Below, in pieces: positions 10,750 to 22,907 of a stretch of DNA of 64,000 nucleotides (position 1 is its first letter; the number at the start of each line of letters is the position of its first letter). The DNA is from Parascedosporium putredinis (taxonomy: Eukaryota; Ascomycota; Sordariomycetes; Microascales; Microascaceae). A program made the position numbers and the translations under genes. The stretch is taken from assembly GCA_949357655.1 (NCBI GenBank), contig CASHTG010000015.1:1-64000 (forward strand), written 5' to 3'. The notes below the pieces were generated by a model. The model searched no databases. It was not told where the DNA came from and saw nothing but the letters and a program-made list of their open reading frames with translations.

Positions 10750-12620
10750 GTCAAGGTGGTCCCTTACACTGCCCGATCCTCCATACCATCCGGTCAACCT
10801 TCACACGATTTGGGACAACGACCATACCTGCGAAACTTTATTCGTGAGGAGTTTGACAAAGTATGCATCACGACGATTGCTCGAAACCTTAAACAGCGTA
10901 GAATATCCTCTCGCGCAGTAGAAAAAGAAAATGCTCAGGGCTCTTTTCTCGGCTGCAGTGACGCTCCAGCGTCGCGTCATCATCTATAGCGGCCGCTTTT
11001 GCTTCTGTATCGGCTGCTTCGTTCCCTGCGATCCCTGAGTGTCCTAGGACCCATCTGATGAACACCTGGCCTGGCCGTGTGTGGCTTCCTTATCCGCTCC
11101 GGCCACTTGTTTACTGCCTCTTTGAAGGCCGTAAACATCCCTTAGCTACTTGGCTATGCGGGGGTTAGGAAGGAAGGGGGTGGTGGGGGGAGCACGCGAC
11201 TTCTAGGTTATCTAGACATATATAGATGTTTGTTGCAAAATCTGCGCATATTATGCTCTGGGCTGCGATGAGGCTGTGAGGCTGTGTAGCGCTGCAACTC
11301 TCTCCGCGTCGAAAACCTCTGCCTCAGGGAGGGAAGCCTCCCTCTTTCGACAACTAGATGTCCTGGCCCTTGGTTAGATCGCCCATCCTACTCCCGCAGT
11401 CCTTGACCGCAAGTCTGCCAGCTATCTGTGTATACGACTAGGTCGCCTTGTCGCAGCCTAGCTGCCCATTGTTTGAAGTCTCATGCTACTGCCTCCTTAG
11501 AGGCGCATGTATAGCCGATGCGGACCTTGTCCCAGTCTGTCTTGGTGTCCCACGGGGCTGTCCCGAGGGGGTCGTGTGGATCTGTTAGGCCGGCTCTCCT
11601 TGCATCCTGAGGAGCCTTGTGTCGTACGTGTACGTTCGCTGTTGCGACGTGAGGGGGTGTCTTGCGTCCAGTTTCTTGATCCCGGTGGCAAATAGAGCTC
11701 TCCTGTGGTCTAGGGCTAGTTGTACTAGGGTCACTGCTGTTCTCTATGTATGGTGGCGACTAGCGTTTGTCTTATAGACAGTGAGTACTACTCTCAATGT
11801 CTCGTTTTGGATAATGGCTAGTCTACTTACCAGGCTTGCTGTCCGGTTCGAGATGTTCTTCCGTTTCTTTCCCTAGAGACGCCCGGCCAGTAAGTCTCAG
11901 CGCCGTAGCAGAGGATCGGCTGCACACATACTTGCACTACTTGTCTTAGTAGTCGCGGTGGTGCCCCCGTACTATATTTCCTCAGGCTCCGATGCCTGCT
12001 GCTGAGAGTTTCGCTTTTACAGCTAGCTTATTAGCGTGGGACTTAAATGTGAGTCTCCTATCAAACCAGACGCTGGGCCACCACAATTGCTGGCCGGGTA
12101 TAGTAGCCTTGATTGTGTGTATAGTGCGTTGGACTCGAAGCTGGATGCTAGGGTTTTCTGCATTCCTCCGGCGTGTAAAGTTGATGACCTTTGTCTTCTT
12201 GATACCAGTTATCATGCCTTCCTGGTGGCTCCATTGTGTAATATCCTGAAAGTCTTAACTTAGGATCTTACAGTTCTCTTCTAGCAAGTCGCCCGCCGAG
12301 AGGAGACCAATGTCGTCTGCATATCCAAGCCTGGCCCTCTTTCTTACTATGTTTCCGATGTGGAAGAGTGACTAGATGAAGAGCATGAAGAGGATGGGAA
12401 ACACCGGGGACCCCTGTGGTAGACTAAAGGGGACTTTAAAGAGTGGACCTATTATGTCGTCCAGGCGTAATGAGGCCGAGCGATGCGTCATAGAGCTTGC
12501 CACTAGCTTGATAGGCTAAGTCCTCTGAAATGCGCTATCAACCGGCTCCCGTCGTGTGTTAATAAGTACTTGTTGAGAACGACCCTTCGTGAGCACTAGA
12601 ATTAGATAGAGAGTGGTAAT
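10750..12620 (-). mobile_element. Relic of a LINE (non-LTR) retrotransposon, RT plus RNase H
   Basis: On the minus strand one frame holds reverse transcriptase signatures: LPQGSPVFPILF (about 12385-12420), YADD (about 12320-12332), then the post-catalytic region with WFDRRLTFKSHANKLAVKAK (about 12010-12080). Further downstream come an RNase H start VVYTD (about 11430-11445) and the late RNase H motif GHSGIAGNEAAD (about 11005-11040). The RT frame is cut by in-frame TAG and TAA stops and the parts lie in different frames, so it is dead. Motif order and spacing fit the Tad1/I-like LINEs of fungi. The 5' part (endonuclease and gag-like region) is missing; both ends are approximate. Confidence 0.85.
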
Positions 12621-14204
12621 TATATCATCAGCGACTGTGAACCAGTCCGAGACATCTCCTTCAACCACTGATATGTCGATACTAACGCTCTAGGCACTAC
12701 TGTCTGTTTCGCTACAGGTATAGATTGTAGTTGCGAGTACGAACGCTCTCCTGAGATCTATGGCGGGTGGGATCAAGGATTACTGCGGATAGAGACCGTA
12801 TGTCGGGCTGCGCTAGTGCGGACAAACTACTCCGATAGTGAAAACTCGGAGTATTCTCGCCTCGGCTAGGAAGATGTTAATACTTCCGAAGCTCAAGGCT
12901 GGCTCATAAGCCAGCGGTCGAGGGCATCGTTCTACTGAAGAGTATAGATGGAACCCTACCTCTAACCATTGCTCCAAGGGCTAAGGTCGCCTTGATCGGA
13001 TTCTGGGAAGATGATAAGAGCAAGTTAAGTATGAGATATAGTGGGAGGGCGCTATACCTCCGTAACCAGCCTAGAAGGCTTCATAGATCGAGCACCTCGA
13101 CAACTTAGCATTATTTGAAAATGCGTAGGTTCATGAAGTCCTATGAGAAAACTGGCCTAGATAGAAAGGTGGCTCTATGGTGATTGATATCATCGTTGGA
13201 GCGCATAGTCCATCTAGGCGCTTACTGGCGGTTACTTAGTATCTGAAAAGCTATAGACACTCTATTGACAGATATAATTGTATCCTAACCGACAAATACC
13301 CGGGGCGTACGTGCCGTTAGTATCCATCTGCAACTTGACCCTTTAGATTCGGACTTCGCTTTACTACCTTTGATATAAAGGTTTTGTCATATAATCTCAC
13401 CTAGTTAATCAAGGATATCGTGAGCCTATGCGAGGCGGACTATCTAGATAACTGCCCTTTCGAGCCGCTAAATTTAGACAGGCCATTCACTCCTGCTAGA
13501 AAAGGACGCCATCAATCTATTAAACGAGGCCAGGTAGAGCTTCAATTATCTTAGTCTCTTAGAGACCTTGCCCGAATTAACAACGAGGTGAATACGGTAA
13601 TCTACCTAAGAATCTACATTATCTTGTTTGATGAGCCTATATTAGCGACATCGCAGTTTCGGCTCAAAGGAGACCTGGTTACCCTCGATAAATGGCCTAC
13701 AGCTCCTAGATTATAGATAATAGTATTTAGGCTATAGGGCCCCGTAAGTTGTCTAACATATCATACGCACGATGGTATAAATATAATTGTTAATCTTTCG
13801 CGAGCCTAGAGATTATAGCACGATTAACTTCAAGCGAAGCGCCCTATAGAAGGCTATTGAGGTCTATGGCGAGTAAGCGCGCGTACTAGATCACCCTAAC
13901 TTTCATAGGCAGCCGGAGAAGTAGACCTAGGATATATTTATCATAATAAAAGAGAAAAGAACCCGCCTATAATAATCACTGATAGTAACCCTTAGTTTAA
14001 GTTAGGAAACCATCATCAAGCGAGGTTAAAATGGCCTAGTCAAGTCACATGAATTAAACAAGCACTACAAGCACTACAAGCACTATAAGCTATAATAGAT
14101 CGATTTTAGGTATCTTGCGCTGAACCCCACGCTTTCATATTCAGATCAACCGTAGGCGTTATATAGTGGGGACTATATAAAATATTTCATCCCCGGATAG
14201 TCTT
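12621..14204. other. Degenerate sequence downstream of the methyltransferase
   Basis: About 1.6 kb with no readable gene. It contains three perfect copies of the 9-mer ACAAGCACT (14058-14084). The scattered frames and A/T enrichment fit further mutated repeat DNA, but I could not assign an element type. Confidence 0.55.
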
Positions 14205-16147
14205 TTATGTAGCAGTAGTTGCGGCACCCTCTGGGTCGGGCGTCTGCTCGGGTTTACGCGCTACCAACACTTTTTGCTCATAGAAGCCGTGGATGTCACG
14301 GGAGCGTATCTCACGGCGGAGTGTAGCGACGTAGGCGATGACTTCGTGTTGGCTCCAACCTAGCATCTGTGCGAGGTACGTCATTGTGCCCTCGGTGTCC
14401 TGTTCGACGGCCATTTGCTGGAAGGCACCGATTTCCTTCATCTTAGGATCCTTAGGCCACTTGCCGATAGGGGTCTATATTATAGCATTAGCTAGGGTAG
14501 AATCCCGTGGGGCGAAGCAGAATTTCCCTTTCTTCAAGAGAGCAGGAATAAAGGCAGCAGGGGAGGTCTCGTGCATTGAGGGGGAAAGGTGGAAGATAAT
14601 GAGAAATAAACTATAATAACTAACCTTGAGCTGAGTCTCTTGAATATCAGTAAATCCAGCCGCCTCTAGCGCAGCCCTCTGTGTGCAATCCTCGACGACA
14701 GTCATTGAGCGGCCCATGATCTTCCCGCCCTCGACGAAAAATTTTCCAAACTGGCCCATAGCTGTCTTGTCGTGGACAGTGCCATCATCGGAACGGAAGC
14801 TGACTGAGGGCTCGTGTGTCTCGATATAGCCGCCTGGCTTGAGAGCCTTATATGCCTCGGTGAAGAGCCCCTCCCAGTCCTTGATAGAACCGAAGAGCCA
14901 GCGGATGTGTACATAATCAATCGAGTTAGGCTCGAAGGTCCATGGCTGCGTGCAGTCGTCGATTTGGCTAAGGAAAAGGCAGCCCCTGTTAGCACGGCTT
15001 AGGTTTATCCTAGTTCATTCTCCTCTTCATCTACTCGTCCTTTCGTTTTCTCACTATACTCTTCTACCTTAACCTCGCAATTTCTGTTTATTCCCTGGGG
15101 CCTAATTTCTATCGTCGCAATCCCTGAGAGGCAATGATAAGGCTTGGCAATACATACAAGAGGCAGTTAGGAGGAACCCAGGTCGGTTGGATAGGAGACA
15201 AATCGGTTCCAATGACTTCGGTATCAGGGTATTCGTCGGCAAAGTCACTATATAATAGATGATCAGCATATAAGAGGCAACATCTAGCGAGTATAGGGAA
15301 AACCCACATCGCCCAAACACCTTTAGAAGTCGAGGAATTAGGATTCCGCCTAGTTAGTTATCATGCACTAAAGTTGTAGTAACCCGCTCACATACCCGTG
15401 CCCGTTCCAATGTCCACCACTTTCTATGAGGTCAAATTAGATTAGTGCGGGTTTGCAAAAACATGCCTGAGAGAACGAAGCATAGGGCTATGTTAAAGTA
15501 GGAAAAAGGCCGGGCAGGGAAAAATATAGAAATTCAGTTCGAGATAATCCCGTTAAGCCAGTGCGTACCTGAATGTCGTTACTGAGAGGGGCCTTATGTA
15601 ATTTTCCATCAAGCGAGAGGAGGAGGACGTGATGACTACGCGGTCGCATTAGCTTCCATCACTAGCTGCGAGCCTAACCCCCATCTCTGCCCCGCACCCC
15701 GCTCTTAACGATGGTCTCAGAATCAGGTTAGCAAGGCCACACACATGATGTCAAGCGCCTCATTCGCTTTTTCGTCATTGGCGGCCCAGTACTCGCCGTC
15801 GCCATGCCCACTTTGATATGTGCGTCCGTTAATGGTCCTATACTTGAAGATTGAGGATGATAAAGAGGCCGTGCTACTAGCATCGTCGTCGCCATACGCC
15901 GAATCGCTATCCTCGTCGTATTGTGGTTGTGCATCACCCTATTCCTCGGTCTTAGTTAGGATGATATATAGGACGGGGCGGTGACCTGTAAACAAACCTG
16001 GGCAGCCATCTGGACCCAGAAGTCTGTAGGGAGAATGCCTGGCGCAGAGGCAAGCGGTGCAGGAGCCACCGAAGGAGCTTCTGCGGGAGCCTCCACGGGA
16101 GCCGCCGCGGGCGCTTTTGGGTCGGTTACGGGTTGTTGTTCTGTCAT
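14205..16147 (-). CDS. LaeA-like SAM-dependent methyltransferase
   Basis: Predicted class I methyltransferase of the LaeA/Llm type, usually nuclear or cytosolic regulators or secondary-metabolism enzymes; its substrate cannot be read from sequence. Eight exons join to a clean 384-residue frame: 15998-16147, 15745-15938, 15569-15635, 15396-15423, 15308-15320, 15158-15247, 14625-14967, 14205-14474. The start was chosen at MTEQQ because the upstream in-frame M lies in weak sequence. After an Ala/Pro-rich N-terminus comes INGRTYQSGHGDGEYWAAND, then SAM motif I VVDIGTGTG split by introns, VIGTDLSPIQP (acidic loop), IDYVHIRWLFGS and PGGYIETHE. All family landmarks are present and all introns are GT-AG. 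The fifth exon is only 13 nt. It lies alone between repeat-rich stretches. Confidence 0.9.
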
Positions 16148-17384
16148 GCTCACTGCCTTTTTTCCTTCTTTGACGGGTGAAGAAAATTGGGAAGATGGGG
16201 AAAGAGGAGCGATGGACAATGGGGTTGTTTATGAAATTGCTAGTAATAGCAATCTAATCCTTCCTTGACGAATTCGGACGGTGACATTAGGAGAACGTGG
16301 TAGAGCGAGCCTATGGTTGGAGAGGGGTGAAGAGCATAAGCGGCTGAATTGGTGTAATTTTTGTGGGCATACTTTGCTTCTCTTGACGAGGAAAGCGGGG
16401 TTCATGCAAGCCACATAGGAGCCCTGACGACGACCAGGAAAAAAAGAATGGGAAGAGGTGTACCGAGGTAAAACTCACCAAATATAGAGGAAACGAGAGG
16501 TGAGGAGATAGCTAACAGTCTCATCACCTATTTGCTTATTTTGCCCGCAACTTTCTGATGTATAATAAATGTCTACATCTACTTGTGCATATCGCCTGAT
16601 GACCAAGTCTAATTTGGCCACAATGGTGCAGTAGCGGCAAGGGATGAAGTAGGTGTGGACGAGTTAAAGAGGGACTTGAAAGATAGTCGAAAACAGAGAT
16701 GCGCTTAACCCTTTCGAGTCTAGAAACTAGCAACGTCGACTTGAGGGGTGGGCGGAAAGGGACGACGATGTTGGCGCATCTAAGTGGAACCCTACTTGCT
16801 CACTCCCTGCGATTGTTTGCCTTAAATATACTTCAATACCCTTCTGAAGCCTATGCTTCACCTACGTCGCAGATTCCGGGTTTAGGGTCTTCTAGCCTCT
16901 ACCTCGGTATATAACGAGATCTTACGCCCTAGGCGTTTAAAAGACCATCAGCGAGATAGCGTGTATGGTGAAATAGAGTGAATCGGAGTATAGCGGGATT
17001 AATTTCGCCTCATCTTCGGTCCTTAAACCCTTTGAAGATAAGAGTGTAGTACGATTATGCCTTAGTATTAGTAAGCGTTCTTTTAAGTACTTCGTCCTCT
17101 TCCCATCCCCTTCTACACTCCTCCTACTCCTATCTTTTTTTTTTTTTTTTTTAAATCACCCCTCCCCTCCCGATGATTTAACCTGACCACCTCTCCCTCA
17201 ACCTGACTTATTGACCATAAGATCAATAGCGGGAGAGGAAATAACCTACTTAAGATTGAGAATAGTAAATCTATTCCTTAAAGCTCGGTATACTACCTTA
17301 GTTTATAATACCTCGGTATAGGGAAACCGATTCAAGGGTAAGAGCGCGCCGCGCGTAGATATCCTCTCCTGTTACATTCCTACG

Positions 17385-17640
17385 CGTATGTCATGGGACG
17401 TTCTAATATTAGGACGTATTAAAGGATCGTAGCAGTTACTTAAGGTTAGGTCACGTTAAGTTTAGAACAGTCGGGGCCTGCTCGAAGCTTAGTGAGGCAA
17501 TCAAACAGCTTCAAGATATCGTTATCTATAATGCGTATTTAAGTATAGGGTATAGGGGTCAAGTGTACTTGAATTGACTACTGGAAATAATATAGATTTC
17601 CTTTCCTCTATTGTCTACTTGCTCCCTCACATAGATGGGG
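17385..17640 (+). repeat. Subtelomeric repeat, better-preserved copy
   Basis: Co-linear with 395-602 near the telomere. Shared landmarks include GTTCTAATATTAGGACGTAT, a GGGGCCTGCTCGAAGCTTAG block, and AAGTGTACTTGAATTGACTA. This copy keeps C and G where the other has T and A. Confidence 0.75.
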
Positions 17641-18588
17641 GTCACGGCGTCGTGCCGTGGCCTAGGTGATAGTTTATTCTTGATCACTATGATCCGGGCG
17701 GTGTGTCTTTTACCGTGGTTTACCCGTTGATCATCCTTTTTGCTGGGGTGATCTTCTACTACCTTCCCTCGGTCGCTTAGTCGCTTTCTTCGGCGACCGG
17801 GTCATGATAACTATAGCCTTCCATGCGTCTAGGCTTATCCCTAACGAATATTTTGTAAATCCCTAGTAGTCGAGGAGATTAAACTACTTAGAGTTGCGGG
17901 GCAATAGGTCTATTCGCTTCTATAGCGCCAGGGTGCGTTCTTATTACTCAACTAAATAATAGTATAAGTAACTATTGAAATGAGAAAATCGAAGTTAAAT
18001 AGAACTTAAAAATCAAAGAAATATAGATATATTATATAAGTTATAATGCCTTAGTTAATAGGCCTCTATTCTTACAATACTAAGTATTTAAGATATAATA
18101 TTCGAAGTTAAATTAGCAACGATGCGTGCATAGATAATCCCTACGCTATTCAAGTTAAGAAGGTGTAAAAGATATTCTCTAGTGCTATATGATAAAATAA
18201 CCTCAAGGATAGCCTATCTCTAATATCCAACCCGACTCTTATAGCTTATCTTAGGTTATAGACCTTTCTCTTAAGGCTCTATAGCCTATCTAGACTATAT
18301 CTCTCCTATACTATAGCCCTTTAAATAAACTAAGGAGCTAACTGAGCTCAACAACGGAAGCTTAATACTAGGTTAGACTCCGCTGAAGTAGAGGCAACCT
18401 CAACTAAAAGGGTATCCTTTTAAGCGTTTGAGAAATAACGCTCTCATTATCAGCCTTCATCGAAATCACCGCCATAGACTCCCATCTACCGGAAGCGTGC
18501 TACACTTGAAAGTTCTTTATGTCTACTAGATATTGTAGAGATAAGGTGAATTTATCAACTACCCTCTTGTCGCACGTTCCGGAAGACT

Positions 18589-18610
18589 CGCGTATAGTAG
18601 GCTATACGCG
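18589..18610. repeat. Hairpin, 9-bp stem, 4-nt loop
   Basis: CGCGTATAG and its exact reverse complement flank TAGG. It lies in a GC-richer island within degenerate AT-rich DNA. No gene is adjacent for which it would be a terminator. Confidence 0.45.
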
Positions 18611-19408
18611 TTAATGGCAATGGCGCTTCGGTCCCCCGCACATAAAAGACGCGGAGGATTAACTCAGTGTATCACGGCGACCGTGCCGTTGTGCCTATGA
18701 CGTCGTATTTTTCGAGCTCCCCATCACAGGCATGCCGGCGATCCGGCGGGATAATATACACCACCAATCAATCACGAGTATGTGCGGAGTAATATCCCTG
18801 GCCCACTATATACCTCACAGCGCAGAGAATCAATACGGGGATCTTGTCTTGATGAATGTGGCAGGGCATGTCGTGATGAAAACGACGCGGGCTGTCGATC
18901 TTTTACTAAGTACTAAAAATAGCGACGGTCAAACAAGCAACGCACATCATTGATTATTTATCATCCACTCTAGTCGTAATCCTACTTCCTATAGCTTCAT
19001 AAAAAACTATGACCTTCTATATTATCTAAATGATAACTAGGAAGAGGTTAGTGATTAGGCTCATGTTATAAAAGTTATCTAGGAGGAACGATTTACTATT
19101 GCTTGTTAATCTATATAGGAGGAATCTAAAGTAAGGATAGGATGCTCTGATCCTACTGCGGGTGCGATCGCCAAGACGTGGTAGTGGCACCGACTATCCG
19201 AGAGAACCTATCATTCTTCAGAAGCATAATCTTTACAAGGATCTCTAAAGGATTCATCTCTTTAACAAAGGATCTTTGAAGGATCCTTCAATTGTGGCGT
19301 CGAGGAGACTGTCACTCACTCACTCACCAGGCTCTCGAGTTCAATATGCTTAGAGGTCTTCATATAACAGAGACCATCTCCAGGATTACCGTACCGAGGT
19401 AGATTTAG

Positions 19409-19416
19409 TATAAATA
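19409..19416 (+). promoter_or_regulatory. TATA box of the small secreted peptide gene
   Basis: TATAAATA lies 135 bases before the preferred start codon (19544). It is the best-formed TATA box in this part of the window and supports the short gene downstream being real. Confidence 0.5.
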
Positions 19417-19543
19417 CCCGCTCTTATACCTCGTTGAATATAACATTTATACGAACCCAAACTCACCGCAAGTCTCTACATTCCTCCCGCTAGAAAGCAC
19501 CTTTTATATCTATCCTTAGATTGTGAAGCATACACTAAAGAAA

Positions 19544-19864
19544 ATGAAGAACCTTACTCTTATCGCTGCCCTCTTCGCCGCCATGACTGCCGCAAGTCCT
19601 TTTATTCTTCCAGAGGGCGCCACCACCCTCGAGTCACGAGAACCCGCCAACATTGAGAAGCGGGGCTGTCTTTACAAGACGTGTGGTGCCTGCTGGGCCG
19701 CCACACCTCCTATTGGAAGTGCCCCTGGTTCACAGGGATCTGCTGCTGGGCAGTAAGTTAGCTCCTATATATGAAATCACCGTCTTCTTTCTCATAGACA
19801 ATCTCTAATAATAACTGTATTATATAGTTCTATCTACTGTGCTACTATTTGCAAGTGTAAATAG
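19544..19864 (+). CDS. Small cysteine-rich secreted peptide with Kex2 site
   Basis: Two exons (19544-19752 and 19828-19864) predict an 81-residue precursor. The intron has GTAAGT, a CTAAT branch-like sequence and a TAG end. The precursor has a signal peptide (MKNLTLIAALFAAMTAASP), a short pro-region and a Lys-Arg pair in IEKR, after which about 37 residues remain. That mature part has six cysteines: C-x4-C-x2-C, a long Gly/Ser/Pro linker, then C-x3-C-x-C. The architecture is that of secreted defensin-like or effector-like peptides processed by Kex2 in the Golgi, but I do not recognise the family and assign no activity. An upstream in-frame ATG at 19523 is possible but would put charged residues before the signal sequence. 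The splice choice decides the last three cysteines. Confidence 0.6.
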
Positions 19865-20318
19865 GTATAAAATTATTATAGCTAGGGCTCTAAGTCGTAG
19901 TATAGGACCGGCTAGTATACTCGATAATAGGGGTGGTCAATTGAGGTTATCATACTTGGGTTGTTCAACTGCCAATTTCCAACTCTTACTTAGTCTAATC
20001 TATAGAGTAAAGAATTGCTTCCCATATCTTCTAGGAAGATATAAATCCGAAGCCACTTAAGATTATCAGAGTCGCGCGTTGTTTTGAAGAGGTTTGGCAA
20101 TCTAGTAGGAGCGGGGCTAGATCGGACCATCGTGAAAACGATCGTTACTTTTGTCAATTTGCTATAGTTTTATTCGACCAACGGCACCAATAGCCATTGA
20201 TTCGCGGTATCTAGATCAAAGCCTGGAATTATATAAAGCCCATTTTGAATTCTCTAGTTCAGTGGATTACGGCCATCTCGGGTGATTGAGGACACTCACC
20301 CCACCGTTATCTAATACA
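19865..20318. other. Spacer after the small peptide gene
   Basis: AT-rich 3' flank shared by the peptide gene (+) and regulator 1 (-), which end towards each other. I see no gene or structured element. Confidence 0.5.
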
Positions 20319-22907
20319 TCATCCTCCTAACTTATCAACAGGCATTCTATTAGCCTCTATGTTACACACCGCGAGGAAGACCTGCTCCAATACCCTTCGC
20401 ATTCGTTGAAGATCTCTCACCCCGGTACACCAGCGCGCAAAGGTGCCGATTGAGGTTCTGGTTAGGTCTTGCCAGTTCTCCGGTGGCAGTAAGGGCCCGC
20501 CAACCACTACGGCAGCCAGCATGATAAGTGTGCAGCGGAAGGCCCGGCGCAGGACCACCCATGTGCCGCCGTGGCGACCGTGGCCGGAGCAGCGCACAAT
20601 GCAGTTTGCACAAAGTGCCATGTAGCGCTGTGCTAGCGCCACAGTAGGGGGTGGCAGAGGTCTTGTGGGTGGTGAGTGAAGGCAGTAGTAGACCAAGGGC
20701 CGTAGAATACATTCGTTCCACCCCTCGAAACGGCCCTCTAGATAGTAACCCATTTCGTTATTTGGATGAGAGACCGGATCGTAATGCATTGTTGGCGGGA
20801 GATGGGATTGCCTTATAAGACCGTTAGCTGCTAGGAGACTTATATAAGACAAATCTATCATTTACATACCAGTCGGAGATTTGCTTTTCTGACTCATAGT
20901 ACTGTCGACACACGAGGTCTATATTTTCCATCCAGCTTTGCTCCCCTTTCTCATATACGACAGAGAGGACTTCGTCAAGGGTCCGGCGGAGTGAAATTTC
21001 AGCGAGATAAAAGAACCAGATAAATTCGTTCCGTCGGGGGAGAACACGCCTGTCATATCGTCCTCATCACTTTCATCACTAGGATTTAGATAGTTAAGAG
21101 ATTCTGGTGGTGTCGGGAAAGCGGCCGGGTACCTAAAACCACTAAGGTCACTAGCGAGAGTGATACCAAGCTCTGTAGCGAATTCTCTAAGGAGTTATGC
21201 GCGGTTTGTTTAGTGACAGACTCTATACACTAGATATGATACCAAGATATTATAGGTGGATGTACTTCTCTGCCTTATGTATAGACCAAAATGCTCTCTG
21301 CTCAAAGTGATAGCTTATAGTCGACGGTCTAGTTTCCCCATTGTAGTCATCCTGGCCGTCTAGGCGAAGGCGCTTTTCCATTCCTTGCCGCTCCATGTGG
21401 TGAATACGTAGCCGTGTAGCTGCTTGCTGTAGATACATCCAAGCTTGCAGTGGTCGGAAGGCGAAACTTTCGAATAGAGAGGCATAGTAAAAGCACTGAA
21501 CATCGATAAGTGACGTGCTAAGGCAACCAAAACGCCTCTGGGCAGCCTCGTAATACCCTTCAGCTGCCTCATCGTCCGACCCTGACATGACGCTAAGGGG
21601 AGTACCCGAGTTACGGCGCGCTGTGGGGGATAGTGGAAGTTGGACCGAAGACGGAGGTGTCCAGGCGCGGGAATAGCTAGCTAGAGCGCAAGCGAGGAGC
21701 TGAACAATGCCTTAGCGGAAATATATTTACGTAAATAGCACGCTTGGAGGGTGTGAACTAGACGTGGACTAGATATCTTTCAATATAGGCATCGATGAGA
21801 TGGAAGTAGACTTACCACTATACAGGACTTTGCATCCCAGCGTGGTCCACTTTCTGCTACAGACCTCGCATATGAGAGCAAGTCACGGGCATTTAAGATC
21901 GGATTCCGGCAGCTGACTAGCGCAAGGAACTTCTGGCACAATGGGATGAAGGCTTGATTGCGCACACCCGAGCTAGGTAATGTTGATTTGTGAGCCTGTG
22001 GTCCAACATCCCCACCCCCGCACGAAGCTGGGGACGCCGATCCTCCAGAACAAACCGGGACTGGATTGTGTTCGTCTTGGTCCCCACGGACATGATCATC
22101 GAAGATGAACGAATCAATTGCAGCGTTGTCGCTAGATATAACACTGCTGAGGACAGGCCACTTCAGGATTGATTCGCACTTTGTGAATTGGATGTATCCT
22201 GGGGGCGAGGGCGAGGGCGAGGGTTGACAGTCAGACACACTCTCCGTCTCCACGGCACTGACACTAAAACTCTCACGATCAAGGCTTTTACCAGCTAAAG
22301 TGCTCAATATGGACAACTGCGAGCCAAGATCAGATGCTGCACTACTACGCGAACCGGACGGCGGTGCGTGAGCCAGGAGATTTCGGATGTCATCTAATCG
22401 TTCGAGGACTTCACGGTGCCTGTTTGCGGCCTCGTCGATTCCAATTTTCAGGCCGTCGCCCTCTGAGCCATCGGTGTAGACGCACTTCGCTTGATGGTGG
22501 CGACACGATCCACATACCGGGCGCACATTGTCGCATTTTGTCTTTCGTAAACGACAGAACTGGCATGCTGCAATGGCACGCTTGCGACGTACGTAGGGAG
22601 TGGATGCTGCAGCCGTCGCGGAGACTCTGGTGGTGGCGGGGCTGATGGAGGCCGACGCGTTAACCGGTCCAGTTTCAGTATCCATTTCTAGACGCCCGTC
22701 TACTATTCTTTCGGTGACGGGCCGTCGAGCTAGCCGTACCTTAGAACCAGCCCGCGATTGCTGTTGATCAGATGTAGGATACGGAAGTGAGCGTGGGCTG
22801 TCCTCGTCGTCGTGTTCGGGTGGAAGGCGTCGTTTCGCGGGGTTCGTGGTTGTCGAGTCCCAGAATGACGCCCGCGTAAGGGACTGGGGTGAACGACCTG
22901 TGGGCAT
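20319..22907 (-). CDS. Zn2Cys6 transcription factor 1 (frame-broken)
   Basis: A fungal binuclear zinc-cluster regulator of about 780 residues. Exons: 21816-22907, 21266-21699, 20870-21186, 20319-20811. A Ser/Pro-rich N-terminus leads to the cluster C-x2-C-x6-C-x5-C-x2-C-x6-C beginning ACQFCRLRKTKC and preceded by the basic RRKRA; a likely coiled linker ANRHREVLERLDDIRNLL follows. The remainder is the middle homology region (FRPLQAWMYLQQAATRLR) and a C-terminal helical part. The frame slips by one base at 21036-21040 (C5 on the coding strand), after which the expected WFFYLAEISLRR continues in the next frame. It resembles regulator 2 at 36.7-39.0 kb throughout and sits tail-side of sugar transporter 1, which it may control. 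Confidence 0.85.

Larger units (their letters stand above)
16148..19408. other. Repeat-rich, gene-free stretch
   Basis: About 3.3 kb with no supported gene. It includes the methyltransferase promoter side, a pyrimidine-rich tract ending in T18 (17135-17152), a second copy of the subtelomeric repeat (17385-17640) and AT-rich sequence at 17.9-18.4 kb. An 18732-18953 frame is open but has no recognisable features. Confidence 0.6.

Noticed and set aside
14053..14090. Three 9-bp repeats as a possible CRISPR-like array
   Set aside because: No spacers and a eukaryotic context; a simple tandem repeat.
17135..17152. T18 run as the tail of a retroelement insertion
   Set aside because: The flanking sequence has no RT or SINE signature and no target-site duplication was seen, so a plain homopolymer is as likely. 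A similar A18 run occurs at 36408-36425.
18732..18953. 73-codon open frame in repeat-rich DNA
   Set aside because: No motif, signal or introns; isolated in degenerate sequence.
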